Source of the DNA: Pseudomonadota bacterium
GTDB lineage: Bacteria; Desulfobacterota; Desulfobacteria; Desulfobacterales; ETH-SRB1
Length of the DNA: 7,745 nucleotides
Direction of reading: 5' to 3'
Assembly (NCBI GenBank): GCA_018897415.1
Contig: JAHIKR010000261.1
Span: forward strand, 1-7,745
A model generated the notes under the pieces. That model saw nothing but the letters and a program-made list of their open reading frames with translations. It did not search any database and had not been told where the DNA came from. Both the position numbers and the translations under genes were made by a program. Shown in pieces: positions 1-7,374 of this stretch; position 1 is the stretch's first letter, and each line of letters opens with the position of its first letter.

Positions 1-141
1 TCCTGTAGTCTATCTCACCGCCTATTCTGATGATACAACATTACAGCGAGCAAAGATAACTGAGCCATATGGTTATATACTCAAGCCTTTTCAAGAGAGA
101 GAATTATACACAACCATTGAGATGGCCCTTTACAAGCATAA
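1..141. repeat. Terminal direct repeat, left copy (identical to 7605-7745)
   Basis: The first 141 bases of the window are identical, base for base, to the last 141 and lie in the same orientation. The repeat encodes the C-terminal half of the receiver domain and the start of the linker. It begins and ends exactly at the window edges, and the reading frame is preserved when the ends are merged. This is the signature of a contig that closes on itself with a 141-base k-mer overlap. A natural duplication ending exactly at both edges would be a coincidence. Confidence 0.97.
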
Positions 142-1228
142 AATAGAAAGGAAATTAAAAGAAAGCGAACAGTGGCTTGCTACCACACTCAAAAGCATAG
201 GTGATGCAGTGATTGCCACTGATAATAGTAAATTAATAACATTTATGAATCCGGTAGCCGAGGCTTTGACAGGCTGGAGGCAGGAAGAAGCTGTAGGTAA
301 GCCTCTTAAAGATGTTTTCAAAATTGTAAATGAAGAAACCGGTGAGCGGGCCGAAGATCCAGTCGTAAGGGCACTCAGAGAAGGCGTTGTTGTCGGGCTG
401 GTAAACCATACGGTGTTGATAGCCAAAGACGGAACAAAAAGGCCTATTGATGACAGCAGCGCACCTATCAAAGATGATAAAGGAAGAATCATTGGTATGG
501 TTCTGGTTTTCCGCGATATCACCGAGACAAAGCTTATGCAGGACTCTCTCCTGAAATCAGAGAAGCAGTTACGTAACCTGTCTTCCAGCATTCTAAGCGC
601 ACAGGAACAAGAGCGCAAAAGAATCTCACGGGAGCTGCACGATGACCTTGGCCAGATACTCACCGCAGTTTTACTTGACATTTCGCGGGCGGGAAAACAG
701 GAAATCCTTATATCCTCAGGCTGTTACAGGTTTCTGGAGAGTATGCAGGTTAGTATCCAGGAAGCTCTTCAGCGAGTGCGAAGTCTTTCCGCTATCTTAA
801 GGCCTGGAGTATTGGACCAACTGGGACTCAAAGCAGCGGTAATCTCCTTTTTAGAAGAAATGGAGGAACAAACGGGCTTAAAGATTATTGAAGAGATGCA
901 AGTGGATTATAATAATATCCCGGAATCTGTCAGCATAGCCATTTACCGGATATTACAGGAGGCCACGACCAACATAATTAAGTACGCTGCTGCCAAACAG
1001 GTAATCGTTAAGCTGCAGTCTGATTCCCAGACCATATCGATTTCAATAAAAGACGATGGCCAGGGATTTAATCCGGAATCATTGCCCATGGATAAAGGCC
1101 TTGGACTTCTGGGAATGAAGGAGAGAGTGGAGTGTTTGGGGGGTGTTTTCAAAATAGAGTCTGCACATGGTCGAGGCTCGAGCATTTGTGCTGAATTCCC
1201 CCTATCTTCAAGAAAATTGGTAACATAG
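2..1228 (+). CDS. REC-PAS-HisKA_3 sensor histidine kinase, 5'-truncated by the window edge (NarX/DegS-like core)
   Basis: This is a soluble histidine kinase that probably phosphorylates the NarL-type regulator encoded 23 bp downstream. The frame is open from base 2. The first 40 or so codons are the C-terminal half of a receiver domain, with VVYLTAYSDD carrying the conserved Thr and YILKPF carrying the conserved Lys. The next ATG, at 122, is internal to that domain fold and is not a convincing start. Counting from that Met, a PAS domain covers about residues 15-135 (SIGDAVIATD, FMNPVAEALTGW, VFRDITE). A HisKA_3 dimerisation helix follows with phosphoacceptor His173 in ELHDDLGQ. A HATPase_c domain covers about 265-362, with an N-box around NIIKYA and G boxes DDGQGF and GLGLLGMKERV. 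No membrane segment or signal peptide is seen, so it is cytoplasmic. Its missing N-terminus is very probably the receiver start at 7375, because the window ends overlap identically and in frame. The joined protein would have 485 residues. Confidence 0.93.
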   Translation, partial: PVVYLTAYSDDTTLQRAKITEPYGYILKPFQERELYTTIEMALYKHKIERKLKESEQWLATTLKSIGDAVIATDNSKLITFMNPVAEALTGWRQEEAVGKPLKDVFKIVNEETGERAEDPVVRALREGVVVGLVNHTVLIAKDGTKRPIDDSSAPIKDDKGRIIGMVLVFRDITETKLMQDSLLKSEKQLRNLSSSILSAQEQERKRISRELHDDLGQILTAVLLDISRAGKQEILISSGCYRFLESMQVSIQEALQRVRSLSAILRPGVLDQLGLKAAVISFLEEMEEQTGLKIIEEMQVDYNNIPESVSIAIYRILQEATTNIIKYAAAKQVIVKLQSDSQTISISIKDDGQGFNPESLPMDKGLGLLGMKERVECLGGVFKIESAHGRGSSICAEFPLSSRKLVT

Positions 1229-1251
1229 CCTCTATAGATCGGAGTTTTTCC

Positions 1252-1896
1252 ATGAAGAAAAAGATCAGGGTCCTGATAGCTGATGATCACGCTATGGTAC
1301 GTGATGGACTTTGTAGAGTTTTGGAAGATACCGATGACATCACTGTGGTTGGCCAGGCAGATAATGGGCTTACAGCTTTGAGCCTTGCCAAGAAGACAGA
1401 ACCTGATGTTGCGGTTCTGGACTATACAATGCCCAAACTCGACGGCCTGGTTGCTACGCAGCGGATCCTGGCTCTCCTGCCTAAAACAAAGGTTCTGATA
1501 CTCACGGTGCACGACAATATCCAGTTTGCTATCAGAATCCTTGAGGCCGGAGCTCATGGTTTCTTGCTCAAAGAAGAAGCGGCAGACCAACTCATAACAG
1601 CGATTCGTGATGTAAACGCCGGGAAAATACCCATCTCACCCACGATTTTGGAAAAGCTGACCGCCCGTTTGAGAAGAGGAAGTAAAGACAAAGTGGAACT
1701 CGATTCCCTCTCCACCCGAGAATTCGAGCTTCTCCGCCACATAGGTGCCGGCAAGAGCATACGTGAGAGCGCCAGTTGTATGTGTATCAGTGAAAGCACG
1801 GCCAGCACTTACCGCAGCCGTCTTCTGGAAAAGTTGGGGCTGAAGACCACAGGAGATCTTATCCGGTTTGCTCTTGAAAAAGGTATTGTTAGCTGA
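1252..1896 (+). CDS. NarL/FixJ-family two-component response regulator (REC plus LuxR-type HTH)
   Basis: This 214-residue protein is a DNA-binding transcriptional regulator, presumably the partner of the HisKA_3 kinase just upstream; HisKA_3 kinases typically pair with NarL-type regulators. The receiver covers about residues 5-120. Its acidic pocket is Asp11-Asp12 (IADDH), the phosphoacceptor is Asp57 (VAVLDYTMP), and the switch residues are Thr85 (VLILTVHD) and Lys107 (FLLKEEA). A linker leads to a LuxR HTH at about 152-212, which begins LSTREFELLRHI and ends with YRSRLLEKLGL. Length and order match the family, so it looks intact. The ATG at 1252 has a GGAG Shine-Dalgarno at 1241-1244, seven bases upstream. 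Only 23 bp separate it from the kinase stop, so co-transcription is likely. An oddity is ASCMCIS, with Cys176 and Cys178, where most relatives have non-cysteine residues in the scaffold helix. The target genes cannot be inferred. Confidence 0.96.
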   Translation: MKKKIRVLIADDHAMVRDGLCRVLEDTDDITVVGQADNGLTALSLAKKTEPDVAVLDYTMPKLDGLVATQRILALLPKTKVLILTVHDNIQFAIRILEAGAHGFLLKEEAADQLITAIRDVNAGKIPISPTILEKLTARLRRGSKDKVELDSLSTREFELLRHIGAGKSIRESASCMCISESTASTYRSRLLEKLGLKTTGDLIRFALEKGIVS

Positions 1897-1979
1897 TTCA
1901 TTCCTTATTACCCAAAACCATCTTCTATTTAGATTCTTATCTCCTAGTCCGATTATCTTTTTGAATTTCAACAACCATC

Positions 1980-2010
1980 TTGACATATAGCGTTATCGCT
2001 ACAAATGAAT
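1980..2010 (+). promoter_or_regulatory. Possible promoter -35 (TTGACA) with overlapping TAGCG-TTAT-CGCTA dyad
   Basis: A perfect TTGACA lies at 1980-1985, about 270 bp upstream of the giant kinase gene. It is followed at 1988-2001 by a perfect 5-bp dyad, TAGCG/CGCTA, with a four-base loop. No good -10 box sits at 16-18 bp spacing; AATGAA near 2004-2009 is the best and is poor. A promoter with an operator-like dyad in its spacer is possible, but a chance match in AT-rich DNA is as likely. Confidence 0.22.
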
Positions 2011-2073
2011 CATAAAAATCTCCACAAGAATTTCATATTTCCAGCGATATCCAATTATAAATAGTAAGTGATA

Positions 2074-2079
2074 TATAAT
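2074..2079 (+). promoter_or_regulatory. Candidate -10 box TATAAT for the giant kinase gene
   Basis: A perfect TATAAT occurs in a very AT-rich stretch 173 bp upstream of the start at 2252. There is no recognisable TTGACA at 16-18 bp spacing, so this is weak support. If it is used, the transcript would start near 2086 and carry the whole inverted repeat at 2095-2232 in its 5' untranslated region. Confidence 0.25.
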
Positions 2080-2094
2080 ATAAGTTATGCACTC

Positions 2095-2232
2095 ATAGTG
2101 CCTGAATGAAAACCCCTGTTTTTGTCATTTCGACCGCAGGGAGAAATCTTTTAACGCACCTATTGTCAATACCATAAGATTTCTCGCTTCGCTCGAAATG
2201 ACAACTTTGGATAGTTTTCGTTCAGACACTAT
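2095..2232. repeat. 138-bp imperfect inverted repeat, MITE/REP-like (GTCATTTCGA...GAGAAATCTT family)
   Basis: Two arms face each other across the element. The outer arms, 2095-2113 and 2214-2232, match at 17 of 19 positions as reverse complements (ATAGTGCCTGAATGAAAAC on the left). The core arms, 2124-2150 and 2176-2202, match at 24 of 27. Unmatched 10- to 11-bp spacers lie between outer and core arms, and a 25-base centre (2151-2175) contains a small TATTG-T-CAATA palindrome. The core motif GTCATTTCGA followed by GAGAAATCT resembles dispersed intergenic repeats I have seen in many environmental bacterial genomes. No transposase and no convincing target-site duplication are visible. Transcribed RNA would fold into a long hairpin ending 20 bases before the kinase start codon. 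It could act as a terminator-like or translation-affecting structure, or be an inert insertion. Confidence 0.8.
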
Positions 2233-2251
2233 ATAAGAAAGATCTTTAATT

Positions 2252-5200
2252 ATGGACAAATTTAAGACAACAATTCCGAATTATAATATTGTTGAAAAGT
2301 TGGGCGAGGGTCCCCAATCAATCGTTTATAAAGGTTTTCATAAAAAAAAACCTAACCAACCATTGACTATTAAGATCCTGAAAGCATCATCCATATCAGA
2401 GGGTCAAAAAAGACACTTTCGACAGAAGATTGAGCATTTTAAGATTTTACACGATATCCGCCTGATAACGCCTTTATCCTTTGAGGTGAGAAGAGACATT
2501 CAGTTTTTCACCAATGACTATTTCCATGGGACAACTCTTGACAATTGGTCCAAGAAACAAAAAAGAATCAACTTAAATGATTTTTTCACCATAACTTGCA
2601 GGATAGCAGAAGCTCTCAATAAGGCTCATGAAGCAGGGATTGTTCACGGCGGCATCAAACCGCATAATATATTAATTCAGCCGGAGACTCTTGATATCCG
2701 GTTAATTGATTTTATTAGCCCTATAGATGTAAGAGATATAAGTCATTTCATTTATGACCGCGATTTTGTTGAGAATACTCTTGCCTACACTTCTCCCGAA
2801 CAAACTGGCCGAATCAACCATAGAGTCGGTTTCCCCAGTGACATCTATTCGCTTGGGATTACCTGCTATAAATTACTGACGGGACAACTTCCTTTTTTCT
2901 CTGCCGATCCCCTTGAATTAATACATTCTCACCTTGCGGAAGAAGCACCGCCCGTCCACGAGTTAAATCCGGTTATTCCTTCTATTGTAGGTAAAATCAT
3001 AGCCAAACAAATGCTCAAACAGCCTGAAAAACGTTACCAGAGTGTCACCGGACTTCTTGCCGATCTCATACGCTGTCGGGATGAATATGCAAAAAAAAGT
3101 GCGATCATCGAATTTCCTTTGGGAATTTATGATCGTACCCATCGAGTCACCTTCATTTCCAAGATGGTGGGACGCGATATAGAAGCTGAAATTATACTTA
3201 AGGAATATAATAAAGCAGCTCAAGGTTCTTTTAACTCCCTATTTATCTCCGGGCTTCCAGGCATTGGTAAAACCCGGTTGATTCAAGAGCTCCAAAAACC
3301 GATCGTGGAACACAGAGGTTATTTTACCTCAGGAAAGTTCGATGTTTATCAAAAAAACATTCCATATAGCTCCCTTATCCAGGCCCTGAGAAATCTGGTG
3401 AGAACTTTTTTGACGGAAAGTAATGAAAGAGTTGCTCTCTGGAAACAAAAAATTATAAAAGCAGTCGGAAACAATGGCAAGGTAGTCATTGATGTGATAC
3501 CGGAACTGGAAATCCTGATCGGCTCTCAACCAGAAGTTAAACCCCTTCCTCCTGTGGAATCCAGAAACCGTTTCCATGATGTCTTTGGCCATTTTTTGAC
3601 TTGTCTGGCCGGAGAGGAACATCCACTTGTGCTTTTCATCGACGATCTTCAGTGGTGTGATATTGCCTCCTTTGATTTTCTTGCCAACATATTTGACAAC
3701 TATAAGGAACATCGATACCTTTTTTTTATAGGAGCCTATCGCCACAATGAAGTGGATTCAAGCCATCCCCTGACAAAGTTGCTACAAAATATCAAGGAAT
3801 ATGGTCACCCACTGAAAGAAATCAGATTAGAACCACTTAAACCCGAGCACTGCCATGAGATGGTCTCCTATATCCTTGATTCACCCCTTTCGCAAGTCGA
3901 GGTCTTAGCCGGTTTTATAGCTGACCTCACCGAAGGTAACCCTTTGTTTGTGAGCGAGATGCTGTCCTATCTATATAACGAAGATTTGCTCATTTTAGCT
4001 GATAATATGCAATGGCAATGGGATATGGATAGGATCAGGGAGTCTGACATGCCGTCCACGGTGGTGGCGCTTTTTAGCTCAAGGATTCAAAAACTGCCTT
4101 CTGATACTTTTGACCTGCTCGAATACTGCGCCTGCATGGGAAACCTTTTCATACCTGATGAACTTGCTCTGACAAGAGAAATTACATTGCTTAAAACATT
4201 TGAAAAATTAAAGCCAGCTTTAAGTCAGGGACTTTTAATAGAAAGCAAAGATCAACTGCAATTTGTTCATGACCGGGTACAGGAGGCAACCCTAACGCTG
4301 ATAAAACCTGAAAGGCGGCAGCAGATACATTGGCAGATCGGAAACCACCTCCTTTCTGCTGTGCCCAAAGGATCTGATTTGGAAAAATTGGACAACCTCT
4401 TTACCATTGTCTCTCACCTGCACTTAGGAAAAGAAAGTGTCTTAAACAGAAATGTTGCCTACCAGTTATCTGATATCAACTATCATGCTGGTAACAAGGC
4501 GCTGGATTCGCTGGCAACAGAAGCAGCCAATGAGTATTTTCGACAAAGCCTTGAGCTATTACCGGAAGACTCCTGGGATGTGCAATACGACAGAACATTT
4601 AAGGTCTTCCAGAAACTGGCAAAGACCGAGTTGATGTGCGGGGAATATGAGATTTCGGAAAAACTGCTCAATCAATTAGTTGACCATGCCAAAACTGATC
4701 TTGATAAGGCGGAAGCCCTGGCCGAACAGACTACCTCGCTCTCATCCATCGGCAATTTTATAAAGGCAATTGAGACTGCTAACCGGGGATTGGCCTTTTT
4801 TGGGAAATCGATCCCGGATGATCCTGAGCTTGCAGAGAAAAAACGAGAGCAATTGATGAATGAGATCAGCTCTAAAGATTTTGATATTTGGGATACCATC
4901 CTTAATATGCCTTTTACCACAGAAAGGAAGAGCAAAATCGAACTATCCTTCTATAGTGAACTTATTCCGGACTTATATATGTCCGGCCTGGTGCCACAGC
5001 TCTATCTTTCGTCAGTGCAGTCAACCCAGCACTGCCTGGAGGGCGGCATGGATGAGTCTGTGATCTACTCTTTTTCTATCATGGGGCTCTACCTTGGGGA
5101 GCAGGGAGAATTTGAGCAGGCCTTTCGATATGAAGACCTTGCTCGTAATTTATCTGAAAGGTATCCTAACACCTTTGGGGCTACTCGGGGGATGAATGGA

Positions 5201-7324
5201 GTTGTCTGGTGCAACATGCATTCGAGGAGTCATCCCGAAGAAGTGGTTAAATATTGCCTGAAAGCAATCCAGTGTGGAAGAAACTGCGGTGATCTTTATA
5301 ATGCAGGGCTTTCGTACGGGCCCTTGATGTGGAACCTTCAGGTGCAAGGGGCCAACCTGCTTGTCATCGAGGAATACGCCAGGGAATGTTTGCAGTTTTC
5401 TCAGAAATACCATTTATCCTTTTCAGTTGCTCTGGCCGAAGCAATGCATGCCGGCTGGATTGAGCCAATGAAAAAAAATTATACACCTGTCCCCATGGAG
5501 GAAAAGATAGAAAAATGGGATAGAGATAATCATATTGCTGCCACAGGGAGCTATTATGTCCACATGGCTTTGACCTCTTATTATTTCGGGGAGCATGAAG
5601 AGGCTGAAGAGTATTTATTTAAAGTCAGAGAGTATCTGAGAGGGCTTACCGACAATGTGCTGAAGAGACAGTGGTATGTCTTTCAGGTGCTGAATGCCAT
5701 TCGTTTGTATGAAAGGGGAAAAGTCTACAAAAGTAAAGAAAAATTATTATCTTACATTAAACCTCTCATCAAAAAGATTGAAACCTGGGCTCAATTCGGA
5801 CCGGTACTTAAACCATATCTATCTTTTATCTATGCGGAATTAGAAAAAGTTGCCGGAGATTTCAGAAAAGCCAGGAGTCTCTATTTTGATGCTATAGCTG
5901 CTGCCCATAAACATCGATTTACTCTGCTGGAAGCTCACCTTAATGAATGCAGGGCTGAGCTTATCAAAAACGCCGGTATAGGCACGGAGAGAGCTTGTTT
6001 TGTTGAAGCAGTGCGTCTGTATAAAAATTGCCATGCTGAACGTAAAGAAATCTATCTGATAGAGAAATATCCGGAGTATTTTGAGGAAGAAGCCATCGCT
6101 TACATGCCGGAAGAAGTGGAGCCGGTCAGCTATATTCTTCCAAGTCTTGATGTCGACTACCTGATGAAATCCTCTTTTGCCATTTCAGCGGAGATGGAAA
6201 TCGATATCCTTTTAAAAAAGATTATGGACGTAGTTTTAGAAGCCTCTGGAGCACAGCAAGGGTATCTTCTAATAGAAGAAAATGGCAATCTTTTTGTTCG
6301 TGCTGAAAGCCGCATCACCGAAAAAGATATGGTCCGAACCGTTAAGCAAGACCTTGAGGATACAAGAAATATTTGTAAGGCTATCGTTCGCTATGTTTAT
6401 CGGACATGGGAAACAGTAATTCTGGCCAATGCTTCGGAAGAAGGTGAATTTAAGGACAATCCAGAGGTCCAGGCCCTGCAGCTTCGCTCTGTACTTTGTC
6501 TTCCCTTGATCAAGCAGTCCAGTTTAATCGGGATTCTATATCTCGAAAACCGCTTGTCTGATCTGGTTTTCACCTCGGAAAAGGCAAAGATGACCGAACT
6601 CTTGGCCTCACAAGCGGCCATCTCTCTGGAAAACGCCCGGCTATTAGATCAGATGAAAAAGACAGAAGAGCAAATCAAGGAATCCCTTAGCGAGAAAGAG
6701 GTACTCCTTAGGGAAATTCATCATCGGGTTAAAAACAATTTACAGATTATTTCCAGTCTGTTCAGGCTTCAAGCCGCACATATCAGGGACAAACATGATA
6801 TCGAAATATTCAAGGAAAGCCAAAGTCGTGTAAGATCAATGGCGTTAATCCATGAAAGACTTTATCAATCAAAGGACCTGGCAAAGATTGACTTTGCTGA
6901 ATACACCAAAAAGCTTGTAACCCATTTGCTAAGTTCGTATGCGATCTATCCAGATGCCATTACTTTGGACGTAAGTGTTGATGATGTCTTTCTGAGTATT
7001 GATATTGCCATACCTTGCGGTTTGATTATAAATGAGCTTGTTTCAAATTGTCTGAAACATGCTTTTCCGGGGGGAGCTAAGGGTAAAATACGCGTCGAAC
7101 TTCATACGGCAAAGGACTTGCCTGTTCAAAACGCACAGCAAGGTAATATGTTTACATTAATTGTCAGTGATAGTGGTGTCAGCTTTCCAGAGGATTTGGA
7201 CTTTCGTAGCACAGAAACATTGGGTTTGGAATTAGTAACGACTTTAGTAAAACAGCTTAATGGTACCATTGAGTTTAGTAGAAGTGGTGGAACAGAGTTT
7301 AAGATTACCTTCCCTTGGCATTGA
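2252..7324 (+). CDS. Giant Ser/Thr (pseudo)kinase-like / AAA ATPase / GAF / HisKA_2 sensor histidine kinase
   Basis: This intact 1690-residue cytoplasmic sensor matches the architecture usually annotated as a trifunctional Ser/Thr kinase/ATP-binding protein/sensor histidine kinase. Residues 11-275 are a protein-kinase fold with a Gly-rich loop (GEGPQSIV), Lys41, SPEQ at 181-184 and Asp197 of helix F. The catalytic loop reads HGGIKPHN at 132-139 and lacks the Asp, and DFG is DFI (153-155). Residues about 305-650 are an AAA_16/STAND-type ATPase, with Walker A GLPGIGKT at 334-341 and Walker B LFIDD ending at Asp464-Asp465. About 690-1270 is helical, TPR-like and poor in sharp motifs. A GAF domain covers about 1303-1465. 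A coiled-coil linker leads to HisKA_2 with EIHHRVKNN (His1490-His1491, the second being the likely phosphoacceptor). HATPase_c has an N-box at 1594-1599 and a G1 box DSGVS at 1640-1644, where the last Gly is Ser. No membrane segments are seen. The ATG is preceded by a modest AAGAAAG at 2235-2241, and the kinase fold begins directly after it, which supports this start. The phosphate acceptor may be the receiver encoded 50 bp downstream. Confidence 0.95.
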   Translation: MDKFKTTIPNYNIVEKLGEGPQSIVYKGFHKKKPNQPLTIKILKASSISEGQKRHFRQKIEHFKILHDIRLITPLSFEVRRDIQFFTNDYFHGTTLDNWSKKQKRINLNDFFTITCRIAEALNKAHEAGIVHGGIKPHNILIQPETLDIRLIDFISPIDVRDISHFIYDRDFVENTLAYTSPEQTGRINHRVGFPSDIYSLGITCYKLLTGQLPFFSADPLELIHSHLAEEAPPVHELNPVIPSIVGKIIAKQMLKQPEKRYQSVTGLLADLIRCRDEYAKKSAIIEFPLGIYDRTHRVTFISKMVGRDIEAEIILKEYNKAAQGSFNSLFISGLPGIGKTRLIQELQKPIVEHRGYFTSGKFDVYQKNIPYSSLIQALRNLVRTFLTESNERVALWKQKIIKAVGNNGKVVIDVIPELEILIGSQPEVKPLPPVESRNRFHDVFGHFLTCLAGEEHPLVLFIDDLQWCDIASFDFLANIFDNYKEHRYLFFIGAYRHNEVDSSHPLTKLLQNIKEYGHPLKEIRLEPLKPEHCHEMVSYILDSPLSQVEVLAGFIADLTEGNPLFVSEMLSYLYNEDLLILADNMQWQWDMDRIRESDMPSTVVALFSSRIQKLPSDTFDLLEYCACMGNLFIPDELALTREITLLKTFEKLKPALSQGLLIESKDQLQFVHDRVQEATLTLIKPERRQQIHWQIGNHLLSAVPKGSDLEKLDNLFTIVSHLHLGKESVLNRNVAYQLSDINYHAGNKALDSLATEAANEYFRQSLELLPEDSWDVQYDRTFKVFQKLAKTELMCGEYEISEKLLNQLVDHAKTDLDKAEALAEQTTSLSSIGNFIKAIETANRGLAFFGKSIPDDPELAEKKREQLMNEISSKDFDIWDTILNMPFTTERKSKIELSFYSELIPDLYMSGLVPQLYLSSVQSTQHCLEGGMDESVIYSFSIMGLYLGEQGEFEQAFRYEDLARNLSERYPNTFGATRGMNGVVWCNMHSRSHPEEVVKYCLKAIQCGRNCGDLYNAGLSYGPLMWNLQVQGANLLVIEEYARECLQFSQKYHLSFSVALAEAMHAGWIEPMKKNYTPVPMEEKIEKWDRDNHIAATGSYYVHMALTSYYFGEHEEAEEYLFKVREYLRGLTDNVLKRQWYVFQVLNAIRLYERGKVYKSKEKLLSYIKPLIKKIETWAQFGPVLKPYLSFIYAELEKVAGDFRKARSLYFDAIAAAHKHRFTLLEAHLNECRAELIKNAGIGTERACFVEAVRLYKNCHAERKEIYLIEKYPEYFEEEAIAYMPEEVEPVSYILPSLDVDYLMKSSFAISAEMEIDILLKKIMDVVLEASGAQQGYLLIEENGNLFVRAESRITEKDMVRTVKQDLEDTRNICKAIVRYVYRTWETVILANASEEGEFKDNPEVQALQLRSVLCLPLIKQSSLIGILYLENRLSDLVFTSEKAKMTELLASQAAISLENARLLDQMKKTEEQIKESLSEKEVLLREIHHRVKNNLQIISSLFRLQAAHIRDKHDIEIFKESQSRVRSMALIHERLYQSKDLAKIDFAEYTKKLVTHLLSSYAIYPDAITLDVSVDDVFLSIDIAIPCGLIINELVSNCLKHAFPGGAKGKIRVELHTAKDLPVQNAQQGNMFTLIVSDSGVSFPEDLDFRSTETLGLELVTTLVKQLNGTIEFSRSGGTEFKITFPWH

Positions 7325-7360
7325 CAGGAAGCAAGGGTGCGGAACTTGGGTTGTAAGGCA

Positions 7361-7366
7361 AGGGAG
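7361..7366 (+). promoter_or_regulatory. Shine-Dalgarno AGGGAG for the receiver gene
   Basis: AGGGAG lies eight bases before the ATG at 7375. It fixes that start, since the upstream in-frame triplet TTG at 7351 is followed at once by a TAA stop. The 50-bp gap after the giant kinase stop contains no obvious terminator, so the two genes are probably co-transcribed. Confidence 0.65.
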
Positions 7367-7374
7367 CCAGAAAG

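Larger units (their letters stand above)
1897..2251. other. 355-bp intergenic region between the regulator and the giant kinase gene
   Basis: No gene is supported here. The first 80 bp or so are unremarkable and show no clear stem-plus-T-run terminator for the upstream operon. The middle is AT-rich and holds the two weak promoter candidates described separately. The distal 138 bp are the inverted-repeat element. If the window closes on itself, this is the only long gap in the unit and therefore the natural boundary between operon end and operon start. Confidence 0.7.

Noticed and set aside
1..141. Terminal direct repeats as LTRs, phage terminal repeats or a transposon duplication
   Set aside because: The repeat lies inside a conserved receiver-domain coding sequence, joins in frame, and ends exactly at the window edges. 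No phage, integrase or transposase gene is present. Contig self-overlap explains it better.
943..1590. Long open frame on the minus strand across the kinase end and regulator start (215 codons)
   Set aside because: It lies antisense to two well-supported genes with clear motifs, and its translation shows no recognisable domain. It is a coding shadow, like the other minus-strand frames at 130-681, 1636-1986 and 3329-3745.
2005..2064. Short plus-strand frame of 19 codons in the intergenic gap
   Set aside because: It has no Shine-Dalgarno, its composition is just that of AT-rich spacer, and it overlaps weak promoter-like sequence. There is no support for translation.
2095..2232. Inverted repeat as a CRISPR array or a standard intrinsic terminator
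   Set aside because: There are only two arms in opposite orientation and no spacer series, so it is not a CRISPR array. The core hairpin has a 25-base loop and no T-run directly after the stem, so it is not a canonical terminator, although it could hinder transcription.
2206..2235. Promoter-like TTTGGA and TATATA pair, 18 bp apart, at the right end of the inverted repeat
   Set aside because: It would start transcription about 10 bp before the ATG and leave little room for the Shine-Dalgarno. The boxes are weak matches in AT-rich DNA.
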